Positions 10,752 through 20,400 of a stretch of DNA of 64,000 nucleotides are shown here, piece by piece (the stretch's first letter is position 1; each line of letters starts with the position of its first letter). The notes beneath the pieces are model-generated. The model saw nothing but the letters and a program-made list of their open reading frames with translations, was not told where the DNA came from and did not search any database. Source of the stretch: Pseudomonas sp. ADAK13. GTDB taxonomy: Bacteria > Pseudomonadota > Gammaproteobacteria > Pseudomonadales > Pseudomonadaceae. The position numbers and the translations under genes were made by a program. The DNA lies in contig NZ_CP052860.1 in assembly GCF_012935715.1 (NCBI RefSeq), forward strand, positions 5,642,001 through 5,706,000. The letters are read 5' to 3'.

Positions 10752-12059
10752 TTAGGTATTGGCAGTGGTTTGTGGATGTGTCGCATCAAGCAGCGTGCGC
10801 CCGATGAAGTCCTGGGGCCCGGTGACGCCTGGCAAGGTGAAGAAATAACCGCCGCCGACCGGCTTCAGGTATTCCTCCAGGGGCTCGCCGTTGAGCCGGG
10901 TTTGTACGCTGATAAAGCCTTTCTCCAGGTCAGCCTGGTAGCAGATGAACAGCAGCCCCATGTCCAGCTGACCGTTTTTATTGACGCCGTTGGAGTAGTT
11001 GAACGGCCGGCGCAGGATCAGGTTGGCCTGGGTCTGCGGGGTACGCGGGTTGGCCAGGCGGATGTGCGCATCGAGCTTGGTCAACTTGCCTTCCGGGTCC
11101 TTGCTGTAGTCCGGGACCTGGGTTTCTTTCTGGCCGTCCATGGGCGCGCCACTGGTCTTGATCCGGCCAATGATGCTTTCTTGCTCTTGCAGGGGCGTGC
11201 GGTCCCAGCGTTCGACGAAGTTGCGGATGATCCGCACCGCCTGGTAGCTGCCATTGGCGGCCCAGGCCGGTTCGTCACTGCCGGGTTGAACCCACACAAT
11301 CTGGTCCATCGCCTTGTTGTCGTTGGAGTTCGGGTTGGCCGAACCGTCGCGAAAACCGAGGAAGTTGCGCGCACTTTGTGCCGGCTCGCCGGGGCGGGCA
11401 GGGGCCTGGGGCGGCACGCTGCCTTCCTGTTTCCAGCGCACCAGCAACAGGTCCGGCATGTTCTTAACGATGTCGCGCAGGGCGTGGATGTTGGTGTCCG
11501 GGGTGTTGGAGCTGAACTGCAGGCTCAGGTCGCCGTGGCACTGCGCCGGTTCCAGCGCATCGTTGGGGAAACCGACCATGCGGATCAGGCGCTTGGGCTT
11601 GACGGCGGCCAGGCCGAAACGCTCGTCGAACAGCGACTCGCCGACCGAGACGGTGATGGTCAGGTTATCCGGCGTTACCACCGGGCCGAGGATGCCGGAA
11701 TCGGTAGGCGGCAGTTTCGGGTCGACTTGCACCACGGTGCCGCCGGTCATCAGGAACGCGATGCGCTCGTTGAGGGTGCGGAACAGCCGCTCCAGGTCTT
11801 CGCGGTCACTGGCCAGTACGTCAAACGACACCAGCATGCCGCAGGCCGGTCGCGGGGTGACGATACCGGTCTGGTGCTTGCCGTGGTAATCGTGATGGTC
11901 CTGGGTCTTTTCACTGCTGGGTGCGGTGGTGACTTGTGCGGCCGCGTTGGCGGCCATCGCCGGGCAGCTCAGGCTGCTGCCGGCAATGGCAGCGCCGGTG
12001 GCAGCCATGCCCAGCAATACTCGACGACGTTGGGCGGAAAATTGTTCTGAATCACTCAT
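10752..12059 (-). CDS. efeB: EfeB, Tat-exported DyP-type haem peroxidase
   Basis: A 435-residue dye-decolourizing peroxidase. The N-terminus has a twin-arginine-type signal (QRRRVLLGMAATGAAIAG, then an Ala-rich cleavage area), so the protein should be exported folded with haem. The DyP GxxDG motif is present as GFRDGSANPN; the C-terminal FFTLPGV and DFIGRTLLD parts fit the family. EfeB oxidizes Fe(II), or releases iron from haem, in the periplasm. I chose the ATG at 12059 because it begins directly before the Tat signal; a GTG at 12077 overlapping the efeO stop (GTGA) is also possible. Second-to-last gene of the operon. Confidence 0.93.
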   Translation of the reverse strand: MSDSEQFSAQRRRVLLGMAATGAAIAGSSLSCPAMAANAAAQVTTAPSSEKTQDHHDYHGKHQTGIVTPRPACGMLVSFDVLASDREDLERLFRTLNERIAFLMTGGTVVQVDPKLPPTDSGILGPVVTPDNLTITVSVGESLFDERFGLAAVKPKRLIRMVGFPNDALEPAQCHGDLSLQFSSNTPDTNIHALRDIVKNMPDLLLVRWKQEGSVPPQAPARPGEPAQSARNFLGFRDGSANPNSNDNKAMDQIVWVQPGSDEPAWAANGSYQAVRIIRNFVERWDRTPLQEQESIIGRIKTSGAPMDGQKETQVPDYSKDPEGKLTKLDAHIRLANPRTPQTQANLILRRPFNYSNGVNKNGQLDMGLLFICYQADLEKGFISVQTRLNGEPLEEYLKPVGGGYFFTLPGVTGPQDFIGRTLLDATHPQTTANT

Positions 12060-12073
12060 GTCTACGGTCGTCT

Positions 12074-13276
12074 TCACTTCAGGCCGGAAAGGCCAAGGGC
12101 GGGGTCGATTCCATCGAGTGCAACGGCCAGAGCCTTGGCCTTGTCGGCGATCTGCTTGCGCTGATCGGCGGTAACGCTGTCATACGTGGCGTAGCGGCCA
12201 TCGACTTTCAAGCCGTTGAGCTGGGCGTCGAGGGCGGTGATCGCACTGTCGATGCCCGGCAGCAATGGCTCGGCCGATTTGGTCAACAGGGGGCGCATCA
12301 GGTCGACCACCTTGCGGGCGGCGTCCAGGTTGGCGGCGAACCCGTTCAGGTCGATATGGCTGTAGCGTTCTTCCTCGCCACTGGCGGCGCGGACGTCAGC
12401 CAGGCTGTTGAGGTTGCGCACCACAATGCTCACCAGTTGTTCCGGCGGCAGCGACTGGGCCAGCAATTGTTGCTTGAGGCTGGTGACGTCGGTGACCAGG
12501 CGCTGGGCGACCGGGGTCAGGCCGTCGAGGTTGCGCTGCTGGAACAGGCCGTATTCAAGGCGGTGGAAGCCGCTGAAGGCCGGGTCCTGCTCGCGTTTTT
12601 CAAAGTAGTCGGCACGGGCGTTGATCGCGTTGTCCAGCTCCGCCAGGCGTTGCGAGGCCGGCGCCAGGCGCTGGTATGCCTCGCGGGCCGGCACGTAGAG
12701 TGCTTGGGCCTGGGTAAGGTCGCCGGCTTCGATGGCTTGTTCAAGCGCGGTAACGGCCTTGACCAGGGCGCTGCCCTGGCTGCTCAGGTACACGCGGAAT
12801 TCCGACAGTGGGCCAATGAACGCCACCATCGATGGTTTGGCCTTGGCTTGCGCGTCTGACTCGGCCGTTGGCGTGACCTTCAAGGTGCCGCGCGGGTTGC
12901 TCAGCAGGCCGCAGGTGATCTGGTAGTCGCCGGGCAGCAGGTTGGCGTTGATCACCTGGCTCAGGCCCGGGGCGATGTTTTCGCGTTCTTCGACCACCAG
13001 CACGCCGTCAAGGATTTCCCACTCCACGGCACGGTCCGAGCGGTTGATGATGCGGAAACTGGCGTGGCCGGCCGGCACCGTCAGCGCGTTCGGCTCGCAG
13101 CTGTGGGCGTGAATGGTCACGGCAATTTCATTGTGGTTGGCCTGGCGCTTGGAGGCGGCCAGCTGCGAGGCGTAGTAGAACAGGCCACCGGCGGCGATCA
13201 TCACGACCACCGAGCCGCCCACCGCCCAGCGCAAGGCGCGGGAGGGCGGAGCCGGTTGAGGGGTTTGGTTGGACAA
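12074..13276 (-). CDS. efeO: EfeO, membrane-anchored cupredoxin plus M75 iron-binding protein
   Basis: A 400-residue protein with three parts: one N-terminal membrane segment (about residues 15-36), a cupredoxin-like domain (about 45-130, with cysteines in SCEPN and TCGLLSNPRG), and an M75/imelysin domain with the H-x-x-E motif in GFHRLEYGLF. EfeO is the periplasmic iron-binding partner of EfeU; the cupredoxin part is thought to bind Cu or Fe and support iron oxidation. It ends by overlapping the efeB region and lies 10 bases after efeU, so the genes are co-transcribed. The anchor seems uncleaved because no clear signal-peptidase site follows it. Confidence 0.93.
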   Translation of the reverse strand: MSNQTPQPAPPSRALRWAVGGSVVVMIAAGGLFYYASQLAASKRQANHNEIAVTIHAHSCEPNALTVPAGHASFRIINRSDRAVEWEILDGVLVVEERENIAPGLSQVINANLLPGDYQITCGLLSNPRGTLKVTPTAESDAQAKAKPSMVAFIGPLSEFRVYLSSQGSALVKAVTALEQAIEAGDLTQAQALYVPAREAYQRLAPASQRLAELDNAINARADYFEKREQDPAFSGFHRLEYGLFQQRNLDGLTPVAQRLVTDVTSLKQQLLAQSLPPEQLVSIVVRNLNSLADVRAASGEEERYSHIDLNGFAANLDAARKVVDLMRPLLTKSAEPLLPGIDSAITALDAQLNGLKVDGRYATYDSVTADQRKQIADKAKALAVALDGIDPALGLSGLK

Positions 13277-13286
13277 GAGGCGGTCC

Positions 13287-14135
13287 TTACTGGCTGGAAA
13301 CGGAAGAGGTTGTACGGGTGGCCGGCTTGCTCGGCGGCGCCGGCAAGAAGAACATCACCAGGGCCACTGCCAGGTAGATCAGGTAGGCCCCGAGGGTGCT
13401 CACGGTCGGGGCGTCCTGGTAACCGAACATGCCGGCCAGCACCGAGCCCAGCGGGCCATCCATCGGCAGCGTCGCGCTGAAATCGAACAGGACGGTTTGC
13501 AGGTGGTTCCACACCCCGGCTTCGTGCAGGGCTTGTACCGAGTTGGCCAGGATGCCGGCGGCCACCACCAGGATGAACAGGCCGGTCCAGCGGAAGAACG
13601 CACCGAGGTTCAGGCGCATGCTGCCGGTGTAGATCAGGAAGCCGACGATGATCGCCAGGATCAGGCCGAGCAGGGCGCCAATCGGCGCGCCCGGGCCTTC
13701 GCTCTGCTGGAACACGGCCAGCAGGAAGAACACGGTTTCCAGGCCTTCGCGGGCCACGGCGAAAAACACCATGGCGATCAGCGCGGTAACCTGGTGTTTG
13801 GACCCGGCCAGGGCGTGATCGAGGGATTCATGCAGGGAATGCTTGATGGAGCGCGCCACCTTGCGCATCCAGAACACCATGGAACTGAGAATGCCCACGG
13901 CTACCAGGCCGACGATACCTTCAAACAGTTCCTGTTGTTTTTGCGGGAATTCGGCACTGACCAGCTCCAGGCCACCGCCCACCAGCAGCGCCAGGGCGGC
14001 TGCCAGAAAAACGCCGATCCACACTGCTGGCATGTACTGGCCACGGCCAGTCTGCTTGAGATAACTGGCAATAATGCCAACGATCAAGGCCGCTTCTATG
14101 CCTTCACGCAGCATGATTAAAAATGGAACAAGCAT
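13287..14135 (-). CDS. efeU: EfeU, FTR1-type iron permease
   Basis: A 282-residue inner-membrane protein with about seven hydrophobic segments. Both R-E-x-x-E iron-ligand motifs of the FTR1 family are present: REGIE at the start and REGLE in the middle, in AVAREGLETVFFLLA. It moves ferric iron across the inner membrane with EfeO and EfeB. I chose the ATG at 14135 (MLVPFLIMLREGIE), which matches the usual N-terminus; an in-frame start six codons upstream (14153) would add a charged leader. First gene of the operon, with a Fur box about 40 bases upstream. Confidence 0.94.
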   Translation of the reverse strand: MLVPFLIMLREGIEAALIVGIIASYLKQTGRGQYMPAVWIGVFLAAALALLVGGGLELVSAEFPQKQQELFEGIVGLVAVGILSSMVFWMRKVARSIKHSLHESLDHALAGSKHQVTALIAMVFFAVAREGLETVFFLLAVFQQSEGPGAPIGALLGLILAIIVGFLIYTGSMRLNLGAFFRWTGLFILVVAAGILANSVQALHEAGVWNHLQTVLFDFSATLPMDGPLGSVLAGMFGYQDAPTVSTLGAYLIYLAVALVMFFLPAPPSKPATRTTSSVSSQ

Positions 14136-14175
14136 TCGGCACCGAATCATCATTAGATAGGATGCTAAGTTGTAA

Positions 14176-14194
14176 CATAATGATACTCATTACT
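14176..14194 (-). promoter_or_regulatory. Fur box upstream of efeU
   Basis: The 19-base site CATAATGATACTCATTACT matches the classical Fur consensus GATAATGATAATCATTATC at 15 of 19 positions and has its symmetric AATGAT/ATCATT-like core. It sits 41 bases before the efeU start, where a bound repressor would block transcription. It predicts iron-repressed expression of the whole efe operon. The divergent AraC gene starts 110 bases away on the other side. Confidence 0.8.
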
Positions 14195-14303
14195 AAACAG
14201 TAAATATTGACCTTTACTGAACCTTGACTGAACGGTGGTGGCAAACCGCAACCGCCACTAGAATGCGCGGCATCGTTCCAGCCACCGGACTGCGCCATAC
14301 CCC

Positions 14304-15320
14304 ATGTCGGAAAAAGACACGATCTCCATCCATCTGGTGCGCGAAGCCCTGTTGCAGAGCTGCGCGCCGGGTGCGGCGACCCACGAAGTGCTGACCAAGG
14401 TCGGGATTGATCCGGCGCTGCTGGAACAGCCAGCCGCACGCGTCCCTGCGACGGCTTACGCGCGTCTGTGGCGCCTGCTGGCACGGCGCATGGACGATGA
14501 ATTTTTCGGCATGGACCCGCGCAAGCTCAAATCCGGCAGCCTGGAATTCCTTTGTCGCGCCTCGATGGCACAACCGACCCTGGCCGCAGCGCTGGAAACC
14601 GGCCTGGGCTTTCTGTCGCTGATGTTCGAGCGCATGCCTGCACAACTGGTACACCAGCAGAGCCTGGCAGAAATCGTATTGTGGGAGCCGGAGCCGGAAC
14701 CCAAGCGGGCCTTCACCTATTTCGCCTACTGGATGATCGTCCATGGCGTTGCCTGCTGGCTGGCGGGGCGGCGCATCCCGATCCTGGCGATTGAATTGCG
14801 CTGTCCGCAACCGGACTTTTGCGACGACTACCAGGTGATGTTCTCCGACAACCTGCGTTTCGACCGGCCCCGCACCCGGATGATTTTCTCCGCCGACTGC
14901 CTCGAGCTGCCGATCAAGCGCAGCCCGGAAGAGCTCAAGCGCTTCCTGGCCCATGCCCCGGCCAACATCCTGGTCAAATACCGCGACCCCGACAGCCTCG
15001 CCACCCGCATCAAGACCGACCTGCGGCAAATGCCCGCCGACACCTGGCCGGAAACCGAAGGGCTGGCGGCGTCCCTGTGCATCTCGGCGTCGACCCTGCG
15101 CCGGCGCCTGGCGGAAGAAGGGCAGACCTACCAGGGCCTCAAGGACAGCGTGCGCAAGGAACTGGCGATCGTGTGGCTGGCCGATGCCGACATCAGCTTT
15201 TCCGAAATCGCCACCCGCCTGGGGTTTGCCGATGCCAGCTCGTTCTACAAGGCGTTTCGCAAGTGGTCGGGCTCAAACCCCGGGCATTACCGAAGTTTGA
15301 TTCTCAATGAGGCCAGTTGA
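14304..15320 (+). CDS. AraC-family regulator with 'arabinose-binding' type N-terminal domain
   Basis: A 338-residue regulator. Residues about 25-205 resemble the N-terminal domain shared by OruR/VqsM-like Pseudomonas regulators, a 'GIDPALLEQPAARVPA' start followed by an Ala/Leu-rich helical part. Residues about 230-335 form the double helix-turn-helix; CISASTLRRRLAEEGQTYQ is the first recognition region and FADASSFYKAFRKWSG the second. The ligand and targets are unknown. It is divergent from the efe operon and directly followed by a small exported protein gene, the most likely linked gene. Confidence 0.85.
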   Translation: MSEKDTISIHLVREALLQSCAPGAATHEVLTKVGIDPALLEQPAARVPATAYARLWRLLARRMDDEFFGMDPRKLKSGSLEFLCRASMAQPTLAAALETGLGFLSLMFERMPAQLVHQQSLAEIVLWEPEPEPKRAFTYFAYWMIVHGVACWLAGRRIPILAIELRCPQPDFCDDYQVMFSDNLRFDRPRTRMIFSADCLELPIKRSPEELKRFLAHAPANILVKYRDPDSLATRIKTDLRQMPADTWPETEGLAASLCISASTLRRRLAEEGQTYQGLKDSVRKELAIVWLADADISFSEIATRLGFADASSFYKAFRKWSGSNPGHYRSLILNEAS

Positions 15321-15370
15321 ATCACGCAGCCTCGCTATATCCATTTGCTACCTCTTCAGGGAGATATCTG

Positions 15371-15931
15371 TTGCGAAAATTATGGGCTGTGTTTTTTTGC
15401 TGCGCGCTCTTCCCGCTGACCGCCTGGTCGGCGATGGGTATCGGTGATTTCACCCTGGGCATGCCGCGCCAGCAGGTCATCGAGATCCTGCAGCGCCATT
15501 TTCCGGCAGTGACACTGGAAAAGAACATGCTGTTTGAGCCGCCGATGCCTTACTACAGGGCACTTGAACCGAACCGCGCCTATAACCTGGGTGATGTTCC
15601 GATATACGTTGTGCGGGCCTACTTCGATGGGGCCGACCGGCTCAGTCAGCTCGGCATAAGCTTCAACACTACCGATGCCGAGCGGGTCAAAACGCTGGTG
15701 CCGTTGATGCGCCAGGCGCACCTGGCCCCAGGCACAGATGAAGGTCGGTACGAAGCGCTTTTCGATGACGGTGAGCTGACCTATTCAGTCAACAATTTTT
15801 ATGAGTGGACAACCGTCGAGATCGCTGACAAACGCATGTCAGACCTGAATATTCGGATGCGCGCCCACGACGACCAGTTCGCCCGTTCGGTCCGGGAAAA
15901 GCACCCGCAGCTCTTCACGCCGTCCAAGTAG
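15371..15931 (+). CDS. Small exported protein of unknown function
   Basis: I do not recognise the family. From the TTG at 15371 the product has 186 residues and begins with a clear signal peptide (LRKLWAVFFCCALFPLTAWSA). GGGAG eight bases before this TTG supports it; an alternative TTG at 15317 overlaps the stop of the AraC gene (TTGA) but would add an 18-residue polar leader. The mature part starts MGIGDFTLGMPRQQVIEIL, a pattern seen in small periplasmic SmpA/BamE-like or 'GxxLGM' proteins, and ends charged. No enzyme motif seen. Possibly co-transcribed with the AraC gene. Confidence 0.7.
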   Translation: MRKLWAVFFCCALFPLTAWSAMGIGDFTLGMPRQQVIEILQRHFPAVTLEKNMLFEPPMPYYRALEPNRAYNLGDVPIYVVRAYFDGADRLSQLGISFNTTDAERVKTLVPLMRQAHLAPGTDEGRYEALFDDGELTYSVNNFYEWTTVEIADKRMSDLNIRMRAHDDQFARSVREKHPQLFTPSK

Positions 15932-15975
15932 TGTGTGAAAAATCCACGCGCCCGTTCCTGGTCGTTGATCCAGGC

Positions 15976-16017
15976 AAAAAAAAGCCCCGCGACCGAATGA
16001 GTGCACGGGGCAAAAAA
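15976..16017 (-). terminator. Rho-independent terminator of the mexEF-oprN operon
   Basis: On the minus strand the hairpin GCCCCGTGCAC ... GCGGGGC is followed by eight T residues. It lies 42 bases beyond the oprN stop. On the plus strand an A-run precedes and six As follow, so it should work only for minus-strand transcripts. Confidence 0.88.
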
Positions 16018-16058
16018 TTGGCTGGATGCGACCAACCAAAGGAGCTCTTTAAATCACA

Positions 16059-17474
16059 TCACTTGGCACTGGCGATGGTGGTACTCGGCTGCCAGCCACC
16101 CCCCAGCGCCTTGTAGATCGCCACGATGCCGCGATACAGATCCACCTCGGCCTGGGCCTGGGAATCCTCGGCGGCCAGACGCTCACGCTGCGCGTCCAGC
16201 AACACCAGGAAGTCCACGGTACCTTCGCGGTAGCGAATCTCCGCCAGATCGGCAGCAGCGCGGCTCGACTCACTCTGACGAATCAGCGAGACCAGACGCT
16301 GCTGGCGTTTGCCGTAATCACTGAAGGCATTTTCCGATTCTTCCAGCGCCAGCAGTACCTGCTGCTCGTAGGTCGCCAGGGCACCATCAGCCTCGGCATC
16401 CGCACCCCGCAACCGCGCCCGCACGCTGCCCAGGTCGAACGCCGCCCAGGTAATGCTTGGGCCCAGGGACCAGGCATTGGCTGCTGCCGAACCAATCTGC
16501 GAACCACGCCCGGCGGTGAAGCCGAGGAAGCCGCTGAGGCTCACCCGCGGAAACAGATCAGCCTTGGCCACGCCAATGCGCGCGGTGGCTGCTGCCAATT
16601 TACGCTCGGCACTGAGGATGTCCGGGCGACGTTGCAGCAGTTGCCCCGGGTCACCAATCGGCAATGCCTTGGCAATCGCCGGCAAGTCTTTCGGGCTCAG
16701 GTCCACGGTCAACTTGTCCGGGCGCTCGCCGAGCAGGGTGGCGATGCGGTTACGCTCGCGCACTTCCTCGGCCTGCAGTTGCGGCACGCTGGCTTCTACA
16801 GCGGCCAGACGCGCATCGGCACGCACCACGTCGAGCTGATCGCCCACACCGGCATCCCGCAGGCTGACGGTGATGCCCCGTGAATCTTCCTGGTTCTTCA
16901 GGTTGGCAACGGCAATTTTCTCGCGCAGTTGCGCGCCCCGCAGTTGACCGTAGGCATCCACCAGCTCGGCAATCATGGTGACTTGCAGCTGATACAGATC
17001 GGCTTCGGCTGCCTGTTGGTCAGCGTCGCTGGCTTCCAGGTTGCGGCGGATGCGCCCGAACAAATCCACTTCCCAGGCCATGTCCAGGCCCAGGTCATAC
17101 CGCTCGCTGTTGACGCGGTTGGTGGTCTGGCCGGGAATCTGGCCTTTGCCCACGTCGCTGCTGACGCGGCTGGTGATCACCGGCATCACGTCGTTGGCGG
17201 CGTCGTCACGAATCGCCCGGGCGGCCCGCAGGCGGGCAAATGCCACCCGCAGGTCACGGTTGCCGTTCAGGGATTGAGTCACCAACTGGTTGAGGGTCGG
17301 GTCGTCGAACTGCTGCCACCAGATGCCTTCGTACTTCGCGTGGTCGTACTGCTTGGCGTCGGCGGCGGCCGTTACGTTGGCCGCCTCCAGTGGCTGGGTT
17401 TTATAGTCCGGGCCCACGGCACAGGCGCTCAGCGCCAGTACCAGCAAGCTCGGCAGAAATACTTTCACGCTCAT
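16059..17474 (-). CDS. oprN: OprN, outer-membrane channel lipoprotein of the MexEF-OprN efflux pump
   Basis: A 471-residue outer-membrane efflux factor of the NodT/OprM family. The signal peptide ends in the lipobox LSAC, so Cys 18 should be acylated. The duplicated outer-membrane-factor repeats are visible, each with a long helical stretch; the second contains RRPDILSAERKLAAATARIG, a family signature. It forms the trimeric channel through which MexF exports its substrates. Length agrees with P. aeruginosa OprN (472). Its ATG overlaps the mexF stop (17471-17474). Confidence 0.93.
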   Translation of the reverse strand: MSVKVFLPSLLVLALSACAVGPDYKTQPLEAANVTAAADAKQYDHAKYEGIWWQQFDDPTLNQLVTQSLNGNRDLRVAFARLRAARAIRDDAANDVMPVITSRVSSDVGKGQIPGQTTNRVNSERYDLGLDMAWEVDLFGRIRRNLEASDADQQAAEADLYQLQVTMIAELVDAYGQLRGAQLREKIAVANLKNQEDSRGITVSLRDAGVGDQLDVVRADARLAAVEASVPQLQAEEVRERNRIATLLGERPDKLTVDLSPKDLPAIAKALPIGDPGQLLQRRPDILSAERKLAAATARIGVAKADLFPRVSLSGFLGFTAGRGSQIGSAAANAWSLGPSITWAAFDLGSVRARLRGADAEADGALATYEQQVLLALEESENAFSDYGKRQQRLVSLIRQSESSRAAADLAEIRYREGTVDFLVLLDAQRERLAAEDSQAQAEVDLYRGIVAIYKALGGGWQPSTTIASAK

Positions 17475-20400
17475 TGCTGTGTCTCCAGCTTCAAGGCCTT
17501 GGCCGCTTTGCGGGCCTCACCGCGCTCAACAAACCGGCGGATCAGTACATAGAACACTGGCGTCAGCAGCAGACCGAAGAAGGTCACACCGATCATCCCG
17601 GAGAACACCGCCACACCCATGGCATGACGCATCTCTGCACCGGCACCGCTGGACAACACCAGAGGCACCACACCCATGATGAAGGCGAACGAGGTCATCA
17701 GGATCGGCCGCAGACGCAGACGGCAGGCTTCCAGTACCGCGGCGAGCGGGTCGAGGCCTTCCTGCTGTTTATCCTTGGCGAACTCGACGATCAGAATCGC
17801 GTTCTTACAGGCCAGGCCCACCAGTACGATCAGGCCAATCTGGGTAAAGATGTTGTTGTCGCCGCCGGAGATAATCACCCCGGTAATGGCCGACAGCAGG
17901 GTCATCGGTACGATCAGGATCACCGCCAGTGGCAGGCTCCAGCTTTCGTATTGGGCTGCCAGCACCAGGAACGCCAGCAGTACGCAGAGCGGGAACACGA
18001 ACAGCGCGGTGTTGCCCGAGAGGATTTGCTGATAGGTCAGGTCGGTCCACTCGTAGGTCATGCCGTTGGGCAGTTCATCTTTCAACAGTTTCTCGATCGC
18101 CGCCTGGGCCTGGCCGGAGCTGTAGCCTGGTGCGGCGTTGCCGTTGATCTCTGCAGTGATGAAGCCGTTGTAGTGCATCACGCGGTCCGGGCCCGAGGTG
18201 TCGCTGACCTTGATGAAGGTCGCCAGCGGGATCATCTCGCCTTTGTTGTTACGTACTTTCAACTGACCGATCTGGTCTTCATCCAGGCGGAACTGTTGAT
18301 CAGCCTGCACGTTGACCTGGTAAGTCCGGCCGAAGCGGTTGAAGTCGTTGGCATACAACGAACCCAGGTAGATCTGCAGGGTGTCGAAGATGTCGCTGAT
18401 CGCCACGCCGTGGGTCTTGGCCTTTTCGCGGTCGATGGCGGCATCGACCTGGGGCACGTTGACCGTGTAGCTGGTGAACAGGCCGAACAACTCGGGGGTG
18501 GTGCGGCTTTTGGTAATGATGTTCTGGACTTCTTTATACAGCTCGTCGTAACCCAGGTTGCCACGGTCTTCGACCTGCAGGCGGAACCCGCCAATCGTAC
18601 CCAGGCCCTGTACCGGCGGCGGTGGGAAGATCGCCATGTAGGCTTCCTGGATGCTGCTGTATTTGCCGTTCAGTGCACCGGCAATCGCGCCGGCCGACAT
18701 GCTCGGATCTTTACGCTCATCGAACGGTTTCAAGGTCACGAACACGATGCCGCTGTTCGGGCTGTTGGTGAAACCGTTGATCGACAGGCCCGGGAACGCT
18801 ACGGCACTTTCCACGCCTGGCTGTTTCAGCGCGATGTCGGACATGCGCTTGATCACGTCTTCGGTACGGTCCAGGCTCGCGGCGTCCGGCAATTGCGCGA
18901 AGGCCACCAGGTATTGCTTGTCCTGGGCCGGTACGAAACCGGTAGGTGTGTGGGCAAAGCCCAGCCAGGTCAGGACCATCAGGCCGGCGTACAGGAACAG
19001 GGCGATACCACTGCCGCGAATCACTCGGCGCACAGTGCCGACGTAACCATGGCTGGCCTTGTCGAAGAAGCGGTTGAACGGTTTGAACAACCAGCCGCCC
19101 AGCAGCTTGTCGAGGAACTTGGAGAAGCCGTCTTTCGGTGCGTTGTGACCTTTAAGCAATACCGCGGCCAGTGCCGGCGACAAGGTCAACGAGTTGAACG
19201 CCGAAATCACCGTCGAGATCGCAATGGTCAAGGCGAACTGCTTATAGAACTGCCCGGTCAAGCCGCTGATAAACGCCGCTGGAATGAACACCGCACACAG
19301 TACCAACGCGGTCGCGATGATCGGGCCGGTCACTTCGCTCATGGCTTTTTCAGTGGCCGGGAACGGTTCCAGTCCAAGCTCGATGTTCCGCTCGACGTTC
19401 TCCACCACCACGATGGCGTCGTCCACCACGATACCGATGGCGAGTACCAGGCCGAACAGCGACAGCGCGTTGAGTGAGAAGCCGAACAGGTGCATCACCG
19501 CAAACGTACCGATCAACGATACCGGCACCGCCACCAACGGAATGATCGAGGCGCGCCAGGTTTGCAGGAACAGGATCACCACCAGCACCACGAGGATCAA
19601 TGCTTCGAAGAGCGTGTGTACCACCGCTTCGATGGAGCCACGCACGAAGATGGTCGGGTCATAGACGATGCTGAAATCCATGCCTTCCGGGAAGCTCTTT
19701 TTCAGCTCCGCCATCTTGTCGCGTACTTCGTTGGAGATCTGGATCGCGTTGGAACCCGGGCGCTGGAAGATCGGGATCGCCACCGCCGGCTGGTTGTTGA
19801 GCAGCGAGCGCAGGGCGTACTGGCTGGAACCCAGCTCAACCCGTGCGATGTCTTTGAGGCGGGTGATCTCACCGTTATCGCCGGAGCGGATAATGATGTT
19901 CTCGAACTCTTCCTCGGTGACCAGGCGACCCTGGGTGTTCACCGACAACTGGAAGCTGGTGGCATTCGGTGCAGGTTGCGCACCCAGGGCACCGGCGGCC
20001 ACTTGACGGTTCTGCTCGCGAATCGCGGTCACCACATCCGTGGCGGTCAGGTTGCGCGAAGCGGTCTTGTTCGGGTCCAGCCAAACACGCAGGGAGTAGT
20101 CGCCCATGCCGAACAGTTGCACGTCACCCACGCCGCCCAGGCGTGCCAGCTCATCCTTTACGTTGAGCAAGGCATAGTTGGACAGGTAGAGCATGTCGTA
20201 GCGCTTGTCCGGGGAGGTCAAGTGCACAACCATGGTCAGGTCGGGGGAGGCCTTGTCCACGGTAATACCGATACGCGTCACTTCCTCAGGCAGCTTTGGC
20301 TGAGTCCGGGTGACACGGTTCTGTACCTGCACCTGCGCGTTGTCCAGGTCGGTGCCCAGGGCGAAGGTGATGGTCAGGGTCAGCTTGCCGTCGGCGGTCG

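Noticed and set aside
17390..19477. 695-codon open frame antisense to mexF
   Set aside because: Same reason: mirror of mexF codon bias, no ribosome-binding site and no family motif.
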